Notes under the pieces: model-generated
Seen by the model: the letters and a program-made list of their open reading frames with translations, nothing else
The model's database searches: none
What the model was told of the DNA's origin: nothing
Position numbers and translations under genes: made by a program
Assembly: GCF_000016385.1 (NCBI RefSeq)
Contig: NC_009376.1
Coordinates: 992,001 to 1,056,000, forward strand
Source: Pyrobaculum arsenaticum DSM 13514
GTDB taxonomy: Archaea; Thermoproteota; Thermoprotei; Thermoproteales; Thermoproteaceae
Direction: 5' to 3'
Length of the DNA stretch: 64,000 bases
In this document: piece after piece, positions 46,080-55,461 of the stretch
Layout of the letters: each line of letters begins with the position of its first letter
How positions within the stretch are numbered: the stretch's first letter is position 1

Positions 46080-46881
46080 GGCGGTGCCTCCAGAGGGGGC
46101 ACTTGTCGTCGCACTTGGGGGAGAGGCCGGGGTCTGAGCTGGACGCGATTAGCTCCATTAGCCCATTCCGCTCCTCGAGGAACTCCCTCCTCAGCCCCTC
46201 GCCGATCGCCACGGGGTAGGCCCTCAGCTTAACCCCGCCGTTGAAGGAGATGTGGACTAAAAGGCCGGCGTCCACCGGCACCGCCTCGTCGGCTTCTACG
46301 GCGAGGGCATAGCCGGCAAGCGCCAAGGCGTGTCTATCGGAGTACGCCCCCATCTTCACCTCCACCACGTTGTGGTACAACGCGTCTGCCCGAACGAGCG
46401 TTAGGCCCAGGGGCCTCCCGTCCACGACGTATTCCGCCAATAGCGGAACCGCCCTTGCGGCAACGCTTAGGGGATCCGCCGAGGATCTCGACACGACCTC
46501 GTCGACTCTAGCCGCGACCTGCACGGCGAGGTAGCGCGCGAGCTCCACGCCCCTTGGATCCGCCTCCGCCCCCGCCGCAGACGCCACCTCCTTGGCCACG
46601 GCCTCCGCGTCGAAGTTGGCGACGAGCTCCCAGCCCCTCACAACCCCGCCCTCTATCATCCGCCTCAGCGCCGTAAGCGAGCTCCTGAAGACTTTGTGGA
46701 TATAGGCGCCGAACTTCATCCCGTTGCTCGGCTCTGCCTTAACCCCCACAACCCGCCTTAGGTATAGATCTCTGCGCGTCTCGCACCCACCGCCTACGAT
46801 ATCAGATACCGAAAGCCTCACCCCAAGCGGCGGCTGGACAGGCGGCTCGCCCCACCTCCAGCCCCTCAGCTCCTCCCCCAC
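46063..46881 (-). CDS. csa1: Csa1, second copy, apparently intact
   Basis: 272 residues from a GTG at 46881. EELRGWRWGEPPVQPPLGVRLSVSDIV aligns with the Csa1 at 28678-29526; YVVDGRPLGLTLVRADALYHNVVEVKMG is the nuclease core; CDDKCPLW is a reduced cysteine cluster. It is the only undamaged gene of the decaying adaptation operon. It may be kept by chance or still used by the intact locus. The mRNA would start near leader 4. Confidence 0.8.
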   Translation of the reverse strand: MGEELRGWRWGEPPVQPPLGVRLSVSDIVGGGCETRRDLYLRRVVGVKAEPSNGMKFGAYIHKVFRSSLTALRRMIEGGVVRGWELVANFDAEAVAKEVASAAGAEADPRGVELARYLAVQVAARVDEVVSRSSADPLSVAARAVPLLAEYVVDGRPLGLTLVRADALYHNVVEVKMGAYSDRHALALAGYALAVEADEAVPVDAGLLVHISFNGGVKLRAYPVAIGEGLRREFLEERNGLMELIASSSDPGLSPKCDDKCPLWRHRHGGGG

Positions 46882-47001
46882 CTCAACCCTGAGCCCCTCA
46901 CCATCCGGATATCCCTGAACACATCACCCCCATCCTGTAAGTTCTTAAACATTCACATTTATATATGTAAAGCTTGACAAACATAAATACTTCTGACGCC
47001 G

Positions 47002-47188
47002 GCGGCGAAGAACGGCGTTGGGTATCGACGGGTTTTGCGGCTTCGCCTTGCAGACGCCGCGAAGAACGGCGCACGCCGTAAGGGCACAGAGACATGTATG
47101 AATGTAAAGCGTGATAGAAAAGAAGCTCGCCGCACCACAAAAACTAAAGAAAAACTTAAAAACCCAAAAAAACCACCCACATAAGCGG
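47002..47188 (+). promoter_or_regulatory. CRISPR leader 4 (right arm of the inverted repeat)
   Basis: Mirror copy of leader 3. Core promoter AAGAAAAACTTAAAAACCCA at 47147-47166 lies 23 bp before the first repeat. Contains two GCGAAGAACGGCG words (direct repeat inside the leader). Confidence 0.88.
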
Positions 47189-47289
47189 TCAAAATCAAAA
47201 GATAGTTGAAACCCGGCGTAATGACCTCATATGTTGCCAAGCTCTGCTCCTTATTTGGCAACGTGCCGAAATCAAAAGATAGTTGAAAC
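47189..47289 (+). CRISPR. CRISPR array 4, two repeats
   Basis: Repeats 47189-47212 and 47266-47289 (end AAAAGATAGTTGAAAC), one spacer of 53 nt that contains an inverted repeat GTTGCCAA...TTGGCAAC. Same family as array 3, opposite orientation. The first bases of the repeats vary (TCAAAATC, CCGAAATC). Confidence 0.87.
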
Positions 47290-47566
47290 TGACCAGGGGA
47301 GAGTTTTGTTGTTTTGGGGTTTGGAGGGGTAGAACATATACTCAATAGATTTAACAGCTACACATAGCGGGGCCGTTGCTTACCGTTGGGTTAACGTTCG
47401 TGAGCTTGCTGTTTCTAGCCCTTGTATTCGCCGAGGTTTGTAGGAAAGCGTGAGCGGGATATTAATACCTACGCTGACAGCCACAGCCATCCTCTGGATA
47501 CTGTTGTCGGTTTTGGCCTGGTGAAGCGCCGCAATGCCAAGCCGATAATCAGCAAGGCGTGAGCCT

Positions 47567-48229
47567 CTAGCCCGGCGTAATTATGGCCGTATTATTTTCG
47601 GGATCTATTACTGAGCCGTAAATCACGTCGATACCCAACTGCTTAGCCCTCTCTAGGGCGTCCTTATCGATGTTGACCGCAACTCTCAGGACCTTGTCAG
47701 CCCGCCTATTAAGGATCCTCTCGACAATCCTGGCCTTATCGAACAGCCGCTCGACATCCTCAAGCTCGGCGTGAGACTTAACCTCAATTAGGTAAGTCCT
47801 GTCATCATGTATGTAAACGTCGATCTCAAGCCTGGCGCCGGGCCTGTAATACCTACCATCGACGTCGGTGTATATAAACCTCTCAACCTTGCCGGGCTCA
47901 ATACCTCTCTCCTCAAGCGCATGCTTGTAGAGCGCGAGCACGGTCCTCTCCAGGTCGCGACCCCACCTCCTACCAAGCGAGCCCATGGCGACCTTAAGCT
48001 CGCCGACCGACCTAGCCAACTCCTCAAGCAACCTCTCATGAGCCTCAAGCCTCTTATTCACCTCGTCAAACCTCCTATTGAATTCTTGGAAGCCCGTCCT
48101 AACGTAATCCGCCAAGGCCTTGATTGCGTCTGCCACAGCCCTCATATCCCCACTCCGCGCCTCCTCGATAGCTCTCTTCACAGCCCTCTCAACAACCTCC
48201 TCAAGCTGTTTAAGGTCGATTGAATCCAC
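47567..48229 (-). CDS. DUF3782-like coiled-coil PD-(D/E)xK protein
   Basis: 220 residues. The first 100 form a long coiled coil (LEEVVERAVKRAIEEARS, FNRRFDEVNKRLEAHERLLEELARS), followed by a nuclease-like domain RLEIDVYIHDDRTYLIEVKSHAE with Asp and ExK of the PD-(D/E)xK core. Such proteins are common and rapidly shuffled in Thermoproteales; function unproven. Coding region appears intact. Confidence 0.8.
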   Translation of the reverse strand: MDSIDLKQLEEVVERAVKRAIEEARSGDMRAVADAIKALADYVRTGFQEFNRRFDEVNKRLEAHERLLEELARSVGELKVAMGSLGRRWGRDLERTVLALYKHALEERGIEPGKVERFIYTDVDGRYYRPGARLEIDVYIHDDRTYLIEVKSHAELEDVERLFDKARIVERILNRRADKVLRVAVNIDKDALERAKQLGIDVIYGSVIDPENNTAIITPG

Positions 48230-48336
48230 GCTTAAAATTCACGCGGCGTGTTAATAAGGTTTTCGCGAATTGTTTACCCAGATCATATAGTTGAAGCTGG
48301 GCAAGCGCAAACTTCATCGGAAAACCTACCGAAACG

Positions 48337-48361
48337 CCAGAGATCAAAAGATAGTCGAGAC
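48337..48361 (+). repeat. Solitary degenerate CRISPR repeat of the array 3/4 family
   Basis: CCAGAGATCAAAAGATAGTC and GAGAC follow the family repeat with changes in the last third (TCGAGAC for TTGAAAC). No second copy or leader is adjacent. Confidence 0.7.
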
Positions 48362-48399
48362 GGGGTGTGGCTTCAGTGTTTGCACAGCGCGACCTGCGG

Positions 48400-48675
48400 C
48401 TACAGCAACAGCAGGGCGAGGAAGAGTAGGAACAACGCCGTGATTGATGCCATGAATACCGCAATTGCCGTCTTGAGGGCTTTCTCCACTTGGGGCCATT
48501 CGAGATACTTCGCCGTCTTTTTGAAGAGCTCCTCTACCCACTTGCACGCCTCCATGTCCCCCTTTTTGCACTTGACGACGTTGTCGAAGCCCTCGCGGAA
48601 GCTTTTTGAAAAGGAATAGGCGATTACGAACAGCAGGAGGGCCCAGATTACGGTGGCGATGGCGACTTGGATCAT
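48400..48675 (-). CDS. Small two-helix membrane protein
   Basis: 91 residues with transmembrane segments at both ends (VAIATVIWALLLFVIAYSF and IAVFMASITALFLLFLALLLL), and a charged middle with two cysteines (CKKGDMEACKWVEELF). Not recognised; good codon character. Confidence 0.6.
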   Translation of the reverse strand: MIQVAIATVIWALLLFVIAYSFSKSFREGFDNVVKCKKGDMEACKWVEELFKKTAKYLEWPQVEKALKTAIAVFMASITALFLLFLALLLL

Positions 48676-49462
48676 GTGCCCCCCGCGGTGGCGCTGTTGG
48701 CCCCGTCCTCCGCCCCTCCCGGCTGGGGGCGGATCACGGCCGAGGCGGCTGTGTAGGACATATGCAGAAGTACGTAGTGGGATATATGTTTTGTGTTGGC
48801 TACTTTCATTAGAGGCGGCAGCGCTGTGCCGTCGACGGCAGCTGGGGACCAGGCGGATAGGCCAGTTGGCCGCCTCTTTGGGCCGGCCGCACGCCTCCTG
48901 CGCCGGCCCGCGCCGCGGGCCTCAACGCCGTTGGCCCGACGCGTTGCTTCGGAGCCGCGGCTCTGGACGTGCGGGAGGGGCTGGCGCTGTGATTCCGCAA
49001 CTGCCGCCTTGTCAGAAACGCAGAGGGGGGCCATCCAGGAATCGGGGGTCTTCACTGCATTGCCGATAGCGGGCCCCGCGGAGGTGCTACCACGCTGGCG
49101 CATCGGCGGCTAGTTATCTGGCCTAGCGGCGTGTGGATATAGTGGTTGCCCGCGGCCGTGGTGGCGAGAAGGGCCTCGTCGGGGGTCGATGTGTTGCCTT
49201 GCCGAGTTGCCGGCCGTCGATGGCCCGCGGCGGCTCTTGGCGTGTTTTTCGCCGCTCCGCGCCCATTGACCCCCCGCCGGGGTCGCGGGTGGCCCAGACC
49301 GCCTGGAGGGCTCTTTTGGCATTGGCCCGGCGGAGAGGTTCGCCCTTAGTGCGTAGCCGCGCTCATGGGCGCCGCGACTGTATGGACCGTGCACCGGGGC
49401 GAGGAATCTCGTAGCCATCCTCGATTTTCGCGGCTTCAGATATAATACCCTCCAAACTATAT
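48676..49462. other. Degenerate GC-rich intergenic region
   Basis: About 790 bp. Open frames exist on both strands because of high GC, but none gives a convincing protein. The right end carries the promoter for the next gene (AGATATAATACC near 49438). Confidence 0.5.
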
Positions 49463-50227
49463 GTGTTGCTTTCCCCGGAGGAGAAACGCCGATTCTTAAA
49501 GGCGCTGGAGGAGGATCCCGAATTTAGGTACGCGGCGGCCGGCCTCCTCGGCTTGGGCGAGGTGTTAAACGAGCTGTGGAGGCTGAGGGCCGACTTCAAT
49601 AAATTCGTCGAGCTCGAGGGGAAGCGCTGGGAGGAGAATTGGACGAGGTGGGAGGAGAACAACAGGCGTTGGGAAGAGGACAACAAGAGGTGGGAGGAGA
49701 ATTGGCGCCGTTGGGAGGAAAACTCGCGCAGATGGGAGGAGAACGAAAAAAAGTGGGAGGAGAACCGCAAGCAGTGGGAGGCTTGGTTTGAGGCGTGGAA
49801 GAAGTTCCTCGGGGATTACGAGCGGAGGTGGGAGGGGGCGAGTAAGCGCTTCGATAACATCGAGAGGAGGCTGTCCAACGTGGAGACTACGCTGGGCGCC
49901 TCCGTCGAGGCGCAGTTCAGCAGATACGTCTGGGAGGACCTAAGGGAGGTGCTCGAGGCCCGGGGAGAGTCCGTGATCCGCCGGACAAGGAACGCGATGG
50001 TAGATAACGTGGATGTAGATCTCCTGCTCAAGGCGGAGAAGCGGGTCTACGTCGTGGAGGTGAAGATCAGACCGGGGGTAGAGGACGTGGGGACGCTTTT
50101 GGCTAAGGCCGACGTCGTGACGAGTGCCTTGGGGAAGGAGGCGGTGCCGATACTGACGGGGGCGTGGATAGGAGACGACGTGGAGAAATACGCGAGGGGG
50201 AAGGGGGTGCTGGTGTACAAACACTAG
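49463..50227 (+). CDS. DUF3782-like protein with Trp-Glu heptad repeats and nuclease domain
   Basis: 254 residues from a GTG, 25 bp after GATATAAT. N-terminal LSPEEKRRFLKALEEDPEFRYAAAGLLG, then about a dozen RWEEN/WEEN units (residues 50-115) forming a charged coiled coil, then RFDNIERRLSNVETTLGASVE and a C-terminal PD-(D/E)xK-like domain VDVDLLLKAEKRVYVVEVKIRP. Probably a DNA-binding or defence nuclease; a decayed relative lies at 53639-54390. Confidence 0.78.
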   Translation: MLLSPEEKRRFLKALEEDPEFRYAAAGLLGLGEVLNELWRLRADFNKFVELEGKRWEENWTRWEENNRRWEEDNKRWEENWRRWEENSRRWEENEKKWEENRKQWEAWFEAWKKFLGDYERRWEGASKRFDNIERRLSNVETTLGASVEAQFSRYVWEDLREVLEARGESVIRRTRNAMVDNVDVDLLLKAEKRVYVVEVKIRPGVEDVGTLLAKADVVTSALGKEAVPILTGAWIGDDVEKYARGKGVLVYKH

Positions 50228-50500
50228 CAGGTAACTGGAACGCGCCGTTTCGCGGGCGACGCCCTACACAGTCTCATCACCTAACGCTGTCGCCATTTAG
50301 ACGCGCAAGTGGGTATCGAGGTTCTCCGCAACTGCGCTTCGCCTGCGGCTCGGCGTGTCCGTACTCGTTCCGGACAGGCGCGTGGCGCAAAACGCCGCGG
50401 GTCCTCGGCCTAGGCGACTTCCGCTCGGCGCGGCCGCCGTCGGCTCAAGCGCCTTGGGGACACATCTCGACGCTCGGTGTGGGATCACGGCGGATTGGTG
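50228..50500. other. Intergenic, no gene seen
   Basis: About 270 bp of GC-rich sequence with short open frames only. Confidence 0.4.
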
Positions 50501-51154
50501 CTACCGCCCTAGCACCAGCCAGATCTCCTCCGAGCCCGCCGTTATCTCCGCCCAGTAGAGGTCTCCGCCTACTTCGCCTGTGTTGACCGTGGCCTTAAAC
50601 CCGGCGGCCGTGAAGGGGATATCCCACAGCGTTATGTTGTGCTCCCGGCCCCCGTAGCGGATCGAGTAGCGGTACGGCCTCCCGCCCGTATACGTCGCCG
50701 TGCCCTCCGCCGGTAGCGCCGCGACCGAAATACCGCCGGCTTCCACCTCCCTCGGCTCGAACTCCAGCCCGGGGCCGCGGGCCCGCACTATCGCGTATCT
50801 GTACACGGAGCCGTTGATGGAGAGAGCTGTCTCGTTCAGAACCTCCGCGCTGAAGGCGAGAGCCCTCGATAGGCCCACGTCGCCGAGCAGCTGAACGCCG
50901 TTGGGATCGGCCCTCGCCTTAGCCAAGACCAACATGAGCTCCTCCACGGCGGACTGGTAGCCGGCCGCGGTCCCCTCGGACTCTCCGGTAGTGATCTGCG
51001 GCGCGGATCCCCCCATCGGGCCTTGCGGCGTGGGCCCTCCCGTCGGGCGCGGCCACAGAAGTGTCAGAGCTGTCAGCACGACGGCGATGGCCGCGAGTAG
51101 CCACAAGGCCGACGGCCTCGCGCCTAGGCTTAAAGGATGCGTACTCTTGCCCAC
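50501..51154 (-). CDS. Membrane-anchored exported protein, unknown
   Basis: 217 residues: an N-terminal membrane segment (ALWLLAAIAVVLTALTLLW), a Pro/Gly/Thr linker, then an extracellular beta-rich domain (GLEFEPREVEAGGISVAALPAEG). Not recognised. Confidence 0.6.
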   Translation of the reverse strand: MGKSTHPLSLGARPSALWLLAAIAVVLTALTLLWPRPTGGPTPQGPMGGSAPQITTGESEGTAAGYQSAVEELMLVLAKARADPNGVQLLGDVGLSRALAFSAEVLNETALSINGSVYRYAIVRARGPGLEFEPREVEAGGISVAALPAEGTATYTGGRPYRYSIRYGGREHNITLWDIPFTAAGFKATVNTGEVGGDLYWAEITAGSEEIWLVLGR

Positions 51155-51510
51155 ATCGGGATCGCGTAGCCCATTCTAATTTTTTACGGTCGCGAGAGAT
51201 CCGGACGCTCGCGGAGGGCCGCCGATAGGCGGCGGAGGGATGCGCGGTGAGCTCGGGGACCGGGCGCGCCTTCTTGTCCGACGAGCCGCCGTAGGGCAAG
51301 CGCCCTCGATCCCTCCTGGCGGCGAGGCAGTTCGGGGGCGCCCTCCTCACTAGTCGGCCGACGACATCGGGAGGTACTACTGCCTCGTCCGCGCGGCTAG
51401 GCCTCAGCCACCTTCGCCGTGGTCCGGAGTTTCCGCGTTTAAGGGCGGCGGGCTGGCTCAAGTAGCCGATGGGCGTGTCTAAGTTTTTATATAAGGGATG
51501 CGGCGTTTCC
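51155..51510. other. Intergenic, no gene seen
   Basis: About 350 bp; the right end has the TATA (TTTTTATATAAGG at 51484-51496) for the next reading frame. Confidence 0.4.
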
Positions 51511-51786
51511 GTGTCCGAGGTCGTCCTAGCCGTGATCGGCATGTCCGTAACAGTCATCGGCATGTTAGGCGGCGCGTTGTACTGGCTCGGCAAGAAGTTC
51601 GAGTAAATCGACGAGGAATTCGAAGCGGTGGACAAGCGATTGGAGGATGTGGACAGAAGGTTCGAGGCGCTGGAGAGGAGGTTCGACGAATTCGACAGGA
51701 GGCTCGCCGCCTTCGCCGATTCGGCGAGGTCGGCTACCGTGGCCATGAACTCCGCCGTTATAGAGTTCCTCGGCCTCAAGGCTTGA
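51511..51786 (+). pseudogene. Short membrane-anchored coiled-coil gene with an in-frame TAA
   Basis: GTG at 51511: MSEVVLAVIGMSVTVIGMLG, GALYWLGKKFE, TAA at 51604-51606, then in frame IDEEFEAVDKRLEDVDRRFEALERRFDEF and a short tail. An N-terminal membrane helix plus heptads of the DRRFE type, like the coiled coils of DUF3782 proteins. TATA fits a leaderless start. Confidence 0.6.
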
Positions 51787-51830
51787 TCACGCCGAGCGAG
51801 GCCTCGTCTTTAATCCGCGAGACGGCGAGG

Positions 51831-52070
51831 ATGTCCCAAGCCATTAGAGCTAACCCGATCAGCAAGGAGGAGGCCGAGTTCATCAAGGCGGTCTTCGCCA
51901 AGGGCTATATCGACAAGATCGCGGTGGAGGAGCTCGAGAAAGTCGCCAAGATACTCAAACGCTGGTGGTACGAGGAGGGCTCCGAGCTGGCGTATAAGAT
52001 GTTCATATATGTCTGGATGCTCAGGGCGTACGAGCTATACGGCGGAGGCCAGCGGGAGGAGGGCCGTTAG
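51831..52070 (+). CDS. Small helical protein, unknown
   Basis: 79 residues from ATG 51831: MSQAIRANPISKEEAEFIKA, then helices with KVAKILKRWWYEEGSELAYKMF. Good coding character; not recognised. May belong with the preceding coiled-coil gene. Confidence 0.5.
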   Translation: MSQAIRANPISKEEAEFIKAVFAKGYIDKIAVEELEKVAKILKRWWYEEGSELAYKMFIYVWMLRAYELYGGGQREEGR

Positions 52071-52169
52071 TCTCCGTGCGGCGACGCCGGAAGAGGCGCC
52101 CTCCCTCAACGGGTTCCGGAGCCCCCTGCGAGGTCGGCGGCCGGCGCGACGCGCGCTGTAATCTGTTCG

Positions 52170-52501
52170 TCAGAACTCCTCGTAGGCGTCTATCAGCTTC
52201 TTGTACCACTCGTCGAAGATCTTCGGCGTCACTAATGTGGAGCTCCAAGGGGTCTCCGAAGCCCAGCCTCTCCCGTATCCTCAAGGCTATCTCGGCTCTC
52301 TTCCACGTATCCTCCGCGAGCTCGGTTATCACCAACACGTCGATATCGCTGTCGACTCTGTAGTCCCTCCTGGCGACCGACCCTAAGAGAATAACTCTGT
52401 AGCTACAGTCAAACTCCTCTATGCATATTCTTAATCTCCTTGGCGTACTACCTGGCGCGGACAAAGATGGCCTTCCTCCTACTCCACCAGTCCGAGCTCA
52501 T
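52170..52501 (-). pseudogene. MNT nucleotidyltransferase, several lesions
   Basis: ATG 52501: MSSDWWSRRKAIFVRAR, TAG, YAKEIK, a 1-base shift, then RICIEEFDCSYRVILLGSVARRDYRVDSDIDVLVIT (GS and DxD present), and a second shift before VTPKIFDEWYKKLIDAYEEF. Overlaps the end of a likely HEPN partner, as in intact HEPN/MNT pairs. Confidence 0.7.
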
Positions 52502-52750
52502 TTAGCGACGTAGTAGGCTCCCTCCGCGACCGGCTTTTCCACATCGAAGGGCAAATACCGGGAGGTTATGTAGGGCCTTATCACCTCTAGCGTGCCCGCC
52601 TCCTAGTTGCATATCCCCCATAACCACTCGTTTTTGGTATGCTCTAAGATGTCGTTGAGGAGGCGGATGACGTCGTGTGTTTTCGTGAAACTCCCTCAGC
52701 TTTTCCATGCTGGCCGGAGGCGTGGGGTACGTCACGGCGGGCGCCCTCAC
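52498..52750 (-). pseudogene. Partner of the MNT pseudogene, HEPN-like remnant
   Basis: A minus-strand frame reads LNDILEHTKNEWLWGICN, an in-frame stop, and EAGTLEVIRPYITSRYLPFDVEKPVAEGAYYVAK, ending in a 4-bp overlap with the MNT start. Position and the SRY motif fit a HEPN toxin; the 5' part is not recognisable. Confidence 0.4.
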
Positions 52751-52982
52751 TGGGTGAGGCTTGGCCTCAGGAGGCTTAACGGAGCATAGCTGTCGGCGCG
52801 GGGGGTCTCGCCGTTTTTGTAGAGCTCGCCGAGAGGGGGAGATTCAAGATGCCTATATCGCAGAAATATAGGCTGGGTCAAGCCGCCGAGGTCCTCAAGG
52901 CGCTTGTAAGCCCCTAGACTCCGCATGTATACAAAATTATCCTCCCCACCCTTTGCTCTGCAGCAATCTTGCCACGACCTCT

Positions 52983-53340
52983 CGGTGCCGACAGCCAGAG
53001 GCTTGTGTTTGCCGAGAGATGTTTAGAGGAGGGTAGGCAGTATGCCGAGGGGGGCGGTGCGATGCAGAGAAGCCGGGGGGCGTACAGGGCGGCGGATGAG
53101 GTGGTCTAGGCGCTGGCGGAGAGGTACAAAACGCCGGATTACTTTAAGTTTGTGTAGCTGGGCAGGTGGCTAGGCACGGCGAACAAGACGCTCGCAGTAT
53201 AACTAGGCGAGTGGGGGCTGTCGGCTGGAGAGGGGGCATATGACCTACACGTCTAGGGGATTCCCGAAGGAAAATACGAAGTGTAACGTGTCGAAGTGGG
53301 AACGGCGCAGGTGCATGAGGTGGTGCAGGTGGTTAAGAAG
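52983..53340 (+). pseudogene. PaREP1 family gene with five in-frame stops
   Basis: Frame: DSQRLVFAERCLEEGRQYAEGG, AYRAADEVV, TAG, ALAERYKTPDYFKFV, TAG, LGRWLGTANKTLAV, TAA, LGEWGLSAGEGAYDLHV, TAG, GIPEGKYEV, TAA, RVEVGTAQVHEVVQVVKKAL. The order matches PaREP1 proteins. Point mutations only, no length change. Confidence 0.7.
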
Positions 53341-53370
53341 GCCCTTGCGCCGACTTGCCGAAAATTAAGG

Positions 53371-53442
53371 GGCCGCCGCCGGGATTTGAACCCGGGTCAA
53401 CGGGACCACAACCCGCCATCCTAACCGCTAGACTACGGCGGC
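53371..53442 (-). tRNA. tRNA-His (anticodon GTG)
   Basis: Minus strand: acceptor GCCGCCG pairs with CGGCGGC, discriminator C, T-loop TTCAAAT in a CCGGG/CCCGG stem, anticodon loop TTGTGGT with GTG, U8 and A9 in place. No intron, CCA not encoded, and the base before G1 is A, so G-1 must be added after transcription. A GAAAGTTTTTAAAC promoter lies about 30 bp upstream. Confidence 0.95.
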
Positions 53443-53638
53443 TCTCCGCATCTAGCCCCAAAGATGGGTTTAAAAACTTTCGCCCAACACCAGACTCGCG
53501 CTTACGAGTGCAATGCGCCGACCGCGCACCAGGTCCCCAGCGCCCTCTGCATGGGCACAGCGCCTCGCGGGCGACCCGGCGACTGCCCTTGCCGCTGGGT
53601 CCACTCACCGCGGCCTACTGACGTGTCGACACAGTAAC

Positions 53639-54390
53639 ATGCACGGGAATTCGCCGCATCAGCTATTTCTATATCCCCATGAATTTTATGTCCCTCTCAC
53701 TGCTGAGGGGGGGCGTCGGTTTTTGCAGGCTCTTGAGGAGGACGCGGAGTTTAGATACGCCGTAGCGGGGTTGCTGGGGCTCGGCGAGGTGCTGGCAGAT
53801 CTAAAGATGCTGAGGAAAGACTTTAACAAATTCGCAGAGGAGAGCCTGAGGCGTTGGGAGGAGAATAACATGCGCTGGGAAGAAAACAACAAGAGGTGGG
53901 AGGAGAACGAAAAACGCTCGGAGGATAATTGGAGGAGGTGGGAGAAGAATGAGCGGAGGTAGGAAGAGGAACGGTGGCGCCAGGCGTTTAACGAGTTCTG
54001 GTGGCTGAGGAGCGCGGTTGAGGAGATAAGGTAGGCGCTGGGGGGTTTCGAGTACTTCGCGGCGCGGGTCGTCTCGGCGCTTTTGAGAGAGGCACAGAGC
54101 GCGCAGTGCGCATAAACGTGGGGCCACCCGTAGACAGCTTCAAAGAGTTGGCCCTCTTCTGCCTCGAACTCCTCGTGGTGGGGGAGGTCTCCATTTCGGC
54201 GAGGACTAAGGAGGGGACCCTTGGCCTTTTTGAGCAGTAGCGGAAGTCCGCCGAGGCCGGGGGGACAGAGGGGCAAGAAGCCCTACTTGAAGGTGCTGGC
54301 CGTCGAGTTCGCCTCAGCAGAGGCGGCCGAGGTCTTGCGTAAGGTTGCGGAGGAGGGTGTGTACTTGATACTGGGCAGAGGATACCGCCA
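53639..54390 (+). pseudogene. DUF3782-like gene remnant with Trp-Glu repeats
   Basis: PLTAEGGRRFLQALEEDAEFRY and LLGLGEVLADLKMLRKDFNK match the start of 49463-50227, followed by RWEENNMRWEENNKRWEEN. TAG at 53960-53962, another near 54032, a shift to VGPPVDSFKELALFCLELLVV, and finally YLKVLAVEFASAEAAEVLRK and VYLILGRG. The C-terminal part differs from the 49463 protein, so this was another subfamily. Confidence 0.7.
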
Positions 54391-54606
54391 AGCGGCTAGC
54401 GACCCACGGGCCGGCCCCTACACAGCACGGGCCAGGAGGAGGATTGAAAGGTGTACAGTAGACATTAATAAAGGGCCTGGACGATCATCCCCAAGCCGTT
54501 GGACTGATTACGCAATGTTGTAGGGTGTAGAGTTCCGAGACGGGATTGCGCCGGACATTGCCTTAGTCTTAATACTTCTACTTAAATATAGTACAAATTA
54601 AGATTT

Positions 54607-55232
54607 ATGGCCTTTTCCTCTGCCGAAGTGCTGTTAAGACGCGCCGTTTCTGAGCCTAATGAAATTAGGATCTTGCTGAAATTATTTTAAAGACAATTAT
54701 TTATCACATAAGCAATCTAAGTGAACTATATAATGAATTTATTTCAGATTTAGATAGGGGAGCTTTAGAGTTAGAAACTTATGTAAGAGAAATAGAGGAG
54801 CTAGAAAGAGATTTGAAAGTCGACTTAGAGTTTTTGCAGAGGGTATTAGAGACTAGAAAGGAGGAAATTAAAAAAGCTGAGGAGATGGGAATTACTGAGG
54901 AAGATAGAGCAGTGGTGTTTTTGATGAACTTGCCGATTTTGTTGAAGAGAGTGGGTTGCAAAACCGGAAATCTGGACATGGTGGTGCTGGGGATTGCGCT
55001 GGGACACGCCTATGGGGGGCGTGTTAAGAGCTCGCTCTGTGCCCTATTTGCGGTAGCCGTAGCGCAGAAAAACAAATGGGAGTACGCGGCGGAGGTGTGG
55101 CGGCGGTGTCTGGGGGCTGACCTAGAGACTGAGGTGAGGCTTATCTGCGGTCTGTCTAAAATAGTTGAGGACTTCAACCTTGACGAATTGGGGAGCCTCT
55201 CCGACGTGTTGGAAGAGCTGAGACGCGCTTAA
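54607..55232 (+). pseudogene. AT-rich helical gene, probably frameshifted near 54670
   Basis: TATA CTTAAATATA about 25 bp before ATG 54607: MAFSSAEVLLRRAVSEPNEI, then a shift at about 54665-54680 to LAEIILKTIIYHISNLSEL, and on to ELERDLKVDLEFLQRVLETR, ending LSDVLEELRRA. The start is much more AT-rich than its neighbours, pointing to foreign origin. If the frames are not joined, an independent 139-residue reading from 54813 remains. Function unknown; it precedes a PIN fragment. Confidence 0.5.
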
Positions 55233-55330
55233 TGCTTTTAGACACCAGCGTAGTTGTCTTGCTATTTGAATACTTGGTTCTAAATATGCGTACAGAGCTT
55301 AAGCTGATAGTTCTTAACGGCGTGTTGTAA
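55232..55330 (+). pseudogene. Truncated PIN-domain (VapC) toxin
   Basis: MLLDTSVVVLLFEYLVLN is a typical PIN start (Asp-Thr-Ser-Val); it ends after 32 codons, against about 130 in the family. The TAATG overlap with the upstream gene indicates a former toxin-antitoxin pair. Confidence 0.55.
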
Positions 55331-55461
55331 AACCGGTCGGCGTAGGGCAACAACGCCGCCGAGGCGTGCTTGAAGTTAAGCTCTAGCGTGAGTCTCTTGC
55401 GGTGACTGGGCGGCCGCGTTGCTCCTCCGAGCCGCGCCGCGTGAAGTTTTTAAGGTAGGCC

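Noticed and set aside
48676..49462. Several GC-rich open frames on both strands
   Set aside because: High GC makes stops rare; none has a promoter, start context or protein-like composition.
53371..53442. tRNA-His as an integration site of a mobile element
   Set aside because: No integrase gene and no second copy of the tRNA 3' end was found in the window.
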